DNA from: Methylocystis sp.
GTDB lineage: Bacteria > Pseudomonadota > Alphaproteobacteria > Rhizobiales > Beijerinckiaceae
Assembly: GCA_020252485.1 (NCBI GenBank)
Contig: JADCCX010000022.1
Span: forward strand, 1-64,000
DNA: 64,000 nt
Reading direction: 5' to 3'
Part shown: positions 59,695 to 64,000 of the stretch, in pieces
Position numbering within the stretch: position 1 is the first letter of the stretch
How the letters are laid out: each line of letters begins with the position of its first letter
Program-made: the position numbers and the translations under genes
Notes under the pieces: model-generated
The model's input: the letters and a program-made list of their open reading frames with translations, nothing else
What the model was told of the DNA's origin: nothing
Databases searched by the model: none

Positions 59695-60750
59695 ATGTCG
59701 TTGAACGAATCCGGGAATGGCCGCAGCGAGCGGGGGAGGGTCACCCTGCAGGTGATCGCCGAACGTCTCGCGGTCTCCACCGCCACAGTTTCTCTCGCGC
59801 TTCGCGACAGCACAGTCGTGGCGGATAGCACCAAGCGCAAGGTTCAACGGGTCGCCCGCGAGATGGGCTATATCTACAACCGCTCCGCCGCCAGCTTGCG
59901 GACATCGCGGACCAACATTCTCGCGGTGGCCTTCCATGATGTATCGAACCCCTACTTCGCCGAAATGCTTTCCGCGATCGACGAGACCGTCCGGTCAAGC
60001 GGACGGACCATCCTGCTCGGCACGTGCAACGAGAGCATTCCCCGCCAGGAGAATGTCCTCTCGTCGCTGCAGGAATACCGCCCGGACGGGATCATCGTCT
60101 GCCCGGTCGGCGGTTCAACCGAGGACAGCCTGCGCAACATCGCCGAAAGCGGCATGCCGATCGTGCAGATCGCCCGCGAGGTCGAGGGGCTTTCCGCCGA
60201 TTTCGTCGGCTCCGATGATCGCTACGCCACCGGATTGGCGGTGGAGCATCTGGCCCGGCTCGGCCACAAGCGCATCGCCTATGTTGGCGGCAACGACGGA
60301 ACCTCCAACGGACGCGCCCGCCATGCCGGGTTCCTGGAAGCCATGAAGCAGCATCAGCTTCCAGCCGGCATCGACTGCATCGTGCCGGGTGATGGCAAGC
60401 GCCTCACGGGGCTCGATTCGGTGCCGAGGCTTCTCGCCATGGCCGAGCCGCCGACGGCCGTCATCTGCTTCAATGACAGCGTCGCCTTCGGCGTGATGCA
60501 TGGTCTGCAGAAGATCGGCCTGACGCCCGGCCGGCACATGAGCGTGGTCGGCTGCGACGATGTGAGCGACGCGGCGCTCTGGGTGCCGCCGCTGACGACG
60601 ATCCACAATCAGCACATCGAGATGGGCCGCCTCGCCGCCGAGATGATGATGCGCCGCATTTCGGATCCGGGCAATCCGCCGCGGCGGATCATGCTGGAGC
60701 CAAGGCTGATGGTGCGCGAGACCACCGCGCCGCCCGCCATGCGCCACTGA
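59695..60750 (+). CDS. LacI-family transcriptional regulator
   Basis: The product is a 351-residue LacI/GalR repressor. It has the N-terminal helix-turn-helix with hinge (VTLQVIAERLAVSTATVSLALRDS, AREMGYIYNRSAASLR) and the sugar-binding core with FHDVSNPYFAEML, FVGSDDRYATGLAVEHL and FNDSVAFGVM. The ATG at 59695 gives about 14 extra N-terminal residues compared with the family. No sugar operon adjoins it on either side, so its target is unclear. It is convergent with the peroxiredoxin gene. Confidence 0.9.
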   Translation: MSLNESGNGRSERGRVTLQVIAERLAVSTATVSLALRDSTVVADSTKRKVQRVAREMGYIYNRSAASLRTSRTNILAVAFHDVSNPYFAEMLSAIDETVRSSGRTILLGTCNESIPRQENVLSSLQEYRPDGIIVCPVGGSTEDSLRNIAESGMPIVQIAREVEGLSADFVGSDDRYATGLAVEHLARLGHKRIAYVGGNDGTSNGRARHAGFLEAMKQHQLPAGIDCIVPGDGKRLTGLDSVPRLLAMAEPPTAVICFNDSVAFGVMHGLQKIGLTPGRHMSVVGCDDVSDAALWVPPLTTIHNQHIEMGRLAAEMMMRRISDPGNPPRRIMLEPRLMVRETTAPPAMRH

Positions 60751-60763
60751 TCCTTTCTCTCGC

Positions 60764-61249
60764 TCAGAGTTTGCCGAGCATGGCTTCCGCGCCCGAGACC
60801 GCAGCGGTGCCGGGCGTCTCCTCAACGGCGAATTCGGTGACGACGCCGTCCTTGACGAGCATCGAATAGCGCTTCGAGCGCATGCCGAGGCCGCGCTCGT
60901 TCAGGTCGAGGTCCATGCCGATCGCCTTGGCGAAGGCGGCGCTGCCATCGGCCAGAAAATCAATCTTGTCCGTAGCGCCGCTGGCCGCGGCCCAGGCCTT
61001 CATGACGAACACGTCATTGACTCCCGTCACGGCGATGGCGTCGACACCCTTGGCCTTGATTGCTTCGCCATGCTGCACATAGCCGGGCAGGTGGTTGGCG
61101 TGGCAGGTGGGCGTGAAGGCGCCGGGCACCGCGAAGAGCACGATTGTGCGGCCGCCGAAGTACTCGGCCGTGGTGACGGGCCTGGGCCCGTCCGCGCCAG
61201 GCGTCATGAAGGTTGCTTCGGGCAGTCTGTCGCCGATCTTGATGGTCAT
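60764..61249 (-). CDS. Peroxiredoxin, Prx5/redoxin family
   Basis: The product is a 161-residue thiol peroxidase with the peroxidatic Cys49 in PGAFTPTCH. No second cysteine occurs, so it is a 1-Cys form that depends on an external thiol such as glutathione/glutaredoxin. The C-terminal YSMLVKDGVV and the FLADG region are typical. Start at ATG 61249 after GAGGAT. Confidence 0.93.
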   Translation of the reverse strand: MTIKIGDRLPEATFMTPGADGPRPVTTAEYFGGRTIVLFAVPGAFTPTCHANHLPGYVQHGEAIKAKGVDAIAVTGVNDVFVMKAWAAASGATDKIDFLADGSAAFAKAIGMDLDLNERGLGMRSKRYSMLVKDGVVTEFAVEETPGTAAVSGAEAMLGKL

Positions 61250-61287
61250 GGAAAATCCTCGCGGTTTGGTGGTGATGGATCTTCGGC

Positions 61288-62163
61288 CTAAGGCGTGATC
61301 AGGCCGATGTCGAGCCTGACGCGACTTTCGATGGCCTCGGCGCCGGAAACAAGCGTGAGCGTCAGGTCGGCGCCGGTGCAGTCAGGCGCCCGGTCCCGTT
61401 CGACCACCTGCACCGTGAACCGGGCCGGCGCGCTGGATGTGGCCGACGAGAAGGCCTTCACATCCAGGAACCACGGCGGCTCGCCTTCAATAAAGAGCTC
61501 GGGTCTCTCGGGGCCGGCATTGCGCACCGCAACGAAAAACTGTTCGCTTTCCTCCCCCTTGCCGAGGCCCGCGACCTGCAGCGGACCGCCTTTGCCGAGC
61601 GCCGCCTTGCGCGGCGTCATCGCCATCGCCTTGCGGATCGCCTCGGCATAGGCGCCATTTCCCGAGGCGGAGAAATCGAGCTCGGCCGCGCCTGCCGCTG
61701 GAACGCAAAGCTTCTCGCAGACGGCGTAATCCGCCTGCAATCTGAGCCGGACGGGCTTCGCCGGATCGGCGGCGGCGATGGTGACGGGCAGGATCAGCTC
61801 GGGATCGAGATAGCCGAAGGAAACCCCGCCGGCGCCGTCATCGAAGCGGCGCGGCGCGGGAAAATGCACCTCGGCGGAGGCGAGATTGCCCGACCCCTCA
61901 AAGCGGAAGACAGGCGGCACGCCGCTGTCGCCGGGATGGCGCCAATAGGTCTTGAAGCCAGGCTTCAGGCGGAAGGCGATGCCTGCGGTATACCGGCCAT
62001 TCTGGCCGCCGCCGCTGATCAGCCGCACTGCGGAATGGGTGGAGGAGGACCAGGCGGACGCATCCTGTCCCGCGGCAAGGGCCACGCCCGCCGGTGAAAG
62101 CGCGACGGCGCCAAGGCCCAGCAGGGCCTCCCGACGGCCGATCATGAGAGGGGAATGCAGCAT
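61288..62163 (-). CDS. DsbD N-terminal domain-like exported protein
   Basis: The product is a 291-residue exported protein. It has a twin-arginine type signal ([23 protein letters not shown]) and a periplasmic domain similar to the N-terminal domain of DsbD/ScsB, with a CxxxC-type pair ([10 protein letters not shown]). It has no membrane helices or thioredoxin domain of full DsbD. It probably has a periplasmic thiol-disulphide role. An ATG at 62145 is an alternative start. It is divergent from the YqgE gene. Confidence 0.85.
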   Translation of the reverse strand: MLHSPLMIGRREALLGLGAVALSPAGVALAAGQDASAWSSSTHSAVRLISGGGQNGRYTAGIAFRLKPGFKTYWRHPGDSGVPPVFRFEGSGNLASAEVHFPAPRRFDDGAGGVSFGYLDPELILPVTIAAADPAKPVRLRLQADYAVCEKLCVPAAGAAELDFSASGNGAYAEAIRKAMAMTPRKAALGKGGPLQVAGLGKGEESEQFFVAVRNAGPERPELFIEGEPPWFLDVKAFSSATSSAPARFTVQVVERDRAPDCTGADLTLTLVSGAEAIESRVRLDIGLITP

Positions 62164-62293
62164 GCGGATGCTCTGCCATGAACGCGCTGCGGGCGCGAAC
62201 CAAGTTTTTGTGAGCCATCCAGTCCTGCCGCTGCTTCCGGCATACGCTTTTGCCATCTTTGCATTTCCCGAAAGCCCGCATAGCATGGGCCCA

Positions 62294-62905
62294 ATGGATC
62301 TTTCGAAACTCAACAGCAGCGGCGGACAGGGATCGCTCGGCGGTCAGATGCTGATCGCCATGCCCGGCATGCGCGACGAGCGCTTCCGCCGGAGCGTGAT
62401 CTATATGTGCGGCCATTCCGCCGAAGGCGCCATGGGCATCGTGATCAACAACCGTACGCCCAGCATGACCTTCCGCGACCTGCTCGTGCAGCTCGATCTG
62501 ATCGAACCGGATCAGGCGATCCGCCTGCCCCGGCGCCTCTCGCACGCCCATGTCCTGAAGGGCGGGCCGGTGGAGACAAGCCGCGGCTTCGTGCTGCATT
62601 CCGCCGATTTCACGATCGACAATGTCACGCAGAACATCGACGACGGCATCTGCATGACGGCGACGCTGGATATCCTGCGGGCGATCGCCCGGGATGAAGG
62701 CCCGCGCTCGGCCATCCTGGCGCTCGGCTACGCCGGCTGGGGCGCCGGGCAGCTGGAGCGCGAGATCGCCGCCAATGGCTGGCTGCATTGCCCCGGCGAT
62801 CCGGAGCTGCTGTTCGGCGAGGATCTCGGCAGCAAATACGACCGGGCGCTGCAGAAGATCGGCATCGATCCGACCATGCTCTCCGGGGATGTGGGGCGGG
62901 CGTAG
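62294..62905 (+). CDS. YqgE/AlgH family protein
   Basis: The product is about 203 residues, of the UPF0301 (YqgE/AlgH) family. It has [47 protein letters not shown], and [20 protein letters not shown]. The family is conserved but its biochemistry is not established. An ATG three codons upstream (62285) is an equally possible start; neither has a strong ribosome-binding site. Confidence 0.92.
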   Translation: MDLSKLNSSGGQGSLGGQMLIAMPGMRDERFRRSVIYMCGHSAEGAMGIVINNRTPSMTFRDLLVQLDLIEPDQAIRLPRRLSHAHVLKGGPVETSRGFVLHSADFTIDNVTQNIDDGICMTATLDILRAIARDEGPRSAILALGYAGWGAGQLEREIAANGWLHCPGDPELLFGEDLGSKYDRALQKIGIDPTMLSGDVGRA

Positions 62906-62921
62906 CGCCCTTCGCCAGCCA

Positions 62922-63953
62922 TCAAGCGAAGCGGTATTCCGTCAGCTGCGAATAGATCTCGCCGGGCCAGAGTTCGGCGCTGGTGAAATGTGGGCGGTTG
63001 GGGCTGTCGGGATAGACCTGCGGCTCCAGGCAGAAGCCGGCATGCGCGCCATAGGCGACGCCGCCGAGCCCCATCGGCTGCACGGCGATCTTGGCGCCGT
63101 CGTAGAATTGCACGGCGGGCTGATCGGTCCAGCATTCGAGCGTCAGGCCGTTCAGCGGGCTCACGACCCGGGCGCAGCGGCCAAAGCCCGGCGACTGGCG
63201 AATGAAATTGTCGTCGAAACGGAACCTTCCGCCGCCCGCAAGCTGCCCCATCGGCTTCGCCTTGCGGAAATCGTAGGGCGATTTCGCGACGGAGAGAATC
63301 TCTCCCGTCGGGATCAGGTTCCTGTCGGTCGGCGTCCGGAAGGCGGCATCGATCTGCAGCAGGTGATCCCTGATGTCGGCCGAGCCGTCCAGGTTGAAAT
63401 AGGAATGATGGGCGAGATTGACGATCGTCGGCTTGTCGGTGGCGGCTGAGAGCTCGACCCTCAGCGTCGCGGGTTCGGCCAGCGTATAGGTGCAGGTCGC
63501 CGTCAGCCTGCCGGGATAGCCCTCGTCCCCGTCGGGCGAGACGAGGCCCAGCGTCACGCTGTCCGCTGATGCCTTCAGGATCGTCCAGAGCCGCTTGCCG
63601 AAGCCTTTCCGGCCGCCATGCAGATGATGCGCGGGCACCCCGGCGGGCCCGGGCGGGTCATTTTGATTCAGGGTGACCTGGACCTTGCGGCCATCGAGCC
63701 GGAATGTCCCCCGGTTGATGCGGTTGGCGAAGCGCCCGGCGATGGCGCCGAAATGCGGCGAATGCAGCGGATAGGGTTCGAATGTTTCGAAGCCCAGCAC
63801 CACGCGCTGCCGCGCCTTGCCCAGAGGCACATGAAGATCGCGCAGGACCGCGCCCCAGGTCATGATTTTGGCCGCCGCGCCCGCGCTGTTGGCCAGTGCG
63901 ATCTCCTCGACCGGGCGCCCGTCAAACTCGCCGATCACCGTCACGTTCTTCAT
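62922..63953 (-). CDS. galM: Aldose 1-epimerase
   Basis: GalM converts alpha and beta anomers of galactose and other aldoses. The 343-residue product has the conserved NRINRGTF arginine region, a catalytic histidine in NLAHHSYFNLDG, and a catalytic glutamate near the end (FCLEPQVYPDSPN). Length is normal. Start at ATG 63953. The remaining 47 bp (63954-64000) hold no recognisable feature. Confidence 0.94.
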   Translation of the reverse strand: MKNVTVIGEFDGRPVEEIALANSAGAAAKIMTWGAVLRDLHVPLGKARQRVVLGFETFEPYPLHSPHFGAIAGRFANRINRGTFRLDGRKVQVTLNQNDPPGPAGVPAHHLHGGRKGFGKRLWTILKASADSVTLGLVSPDGDEGYPGRLTATCTYTLAEPATLRVELSAATDKPTIVNLAHHSYFNLDGSADIRDHLLQIDAAFRTPTDRNLIPTGEILSVAKSPYDFRKAKPMGQLAGGGRFRFDDNFIRQSPGFGRCARVVSPLNGLTLECWTDQPAVQFYDGAKIAVQPMGLGGVAYGAHAGFCLEPQVYPDSPNRPHFTSAELWPGEIYSQLTEYRFA

Positions 63954-64000
63954 TGTCTGATCCTGGGATGTCAGTTGAGTCTGTTGCCGGTCGTCGCATC

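Overview
The window is 64 kb of GC-rich bacterial chromosome with about 68 protein genes. It fits an alphaproteobacterium, most likely of the order Hyphomicrobiales (Rhizobiales). The evidence is a GcrA cell-cycle regulator, a long PstA with a large periplasmic insert, a UvrB with a long N-terminal extension, the fxsA/secB and timA-mltA-smr clusters, a DmdC-type acyl-CoA dehydrogenase, a short SRP RNA, and interspersed palindromic repeats of the kind common in that order. I cannot name the genus. Most of the window is core chromosome. No tRNA, rRNA, transposase, prophage or CRISPR array was seen.

Layout: 0-10 kb holds uvrB, a small secreted TPR protein, a 1012-residue Type IIG-like methylase with a nuclease motif, a RecD/Dda-like helicase, and prmC-prfA. 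10-17 kb is the phosphate locus pstSCAB-phoU-phoB, with a Pho box before pstS and no adjacent phoR. 17-25 kb holds gcrA, argD-argF-hslO, an L,D-transpeptidase, the SRP RNA, dnaX-ybaB-recR and corA. 25-31 kb is a run of minus-strand genes for acyl-CoA metabolism (acyl-CoA dehydrogenase, enoyl-CoA hydratase, SDR) into which two toxin-antitoxin-like pairs are interleaved. 31-40 kb holds Sua5/TsaC, a LysR regulator, a thioesterase, a DMT transporter, xth, secB, fxsA, timA, mltA, smr and engB. 40-43.6 kb holds a broken GST gene, murJ, an AT-rich orphan gene and msrA. 43.7-53.7 kb is a nucleoside uptake and catabolism operon (BMP-type ABC transporter, cdd, purine nucleoside phosphorylase, deoC, deoA, a GhrA-like reductase and an unknown gene). 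53.7-64 kb holds an MFS transporter, a zeta-toxin-like pair, a thiolase, chromate-resistance genes, a LacI regulator, a peroxiredoxin, a DsbD-N protein, YqgE and galM.

How genes work together: the pst/pho genes sense and import phosphate. In the nucleoside operon, genes from the ABC permeases onward mostly touch or overlap, and imported nucleosides would be deaminated, phosphorolysed and broken down to acetaldehyde and glyceraldehyde-3-phosphate. The acyl-CoA genes form a beta-oxidation-like unit.

Most notable observations: (1) a 409-bp offset duplication of the first 12 codons of the helicase gene, flanking inserted palindromic repeats, which suggests the helicase once overlapped the Type IIG gene; (2) three candidate toxin-antitoxin pairs: a Panacea/DUF4065 protein with a RelE-like 100-residue partner, DUF4258/DUF2283, and a zeta-like kinase with an unrecognised partner; (3) two families of palindromic repeats that sit directly in front of start codons, including inside the nucleoside operon; (4) a GST gene collapsed by an internal deletion.
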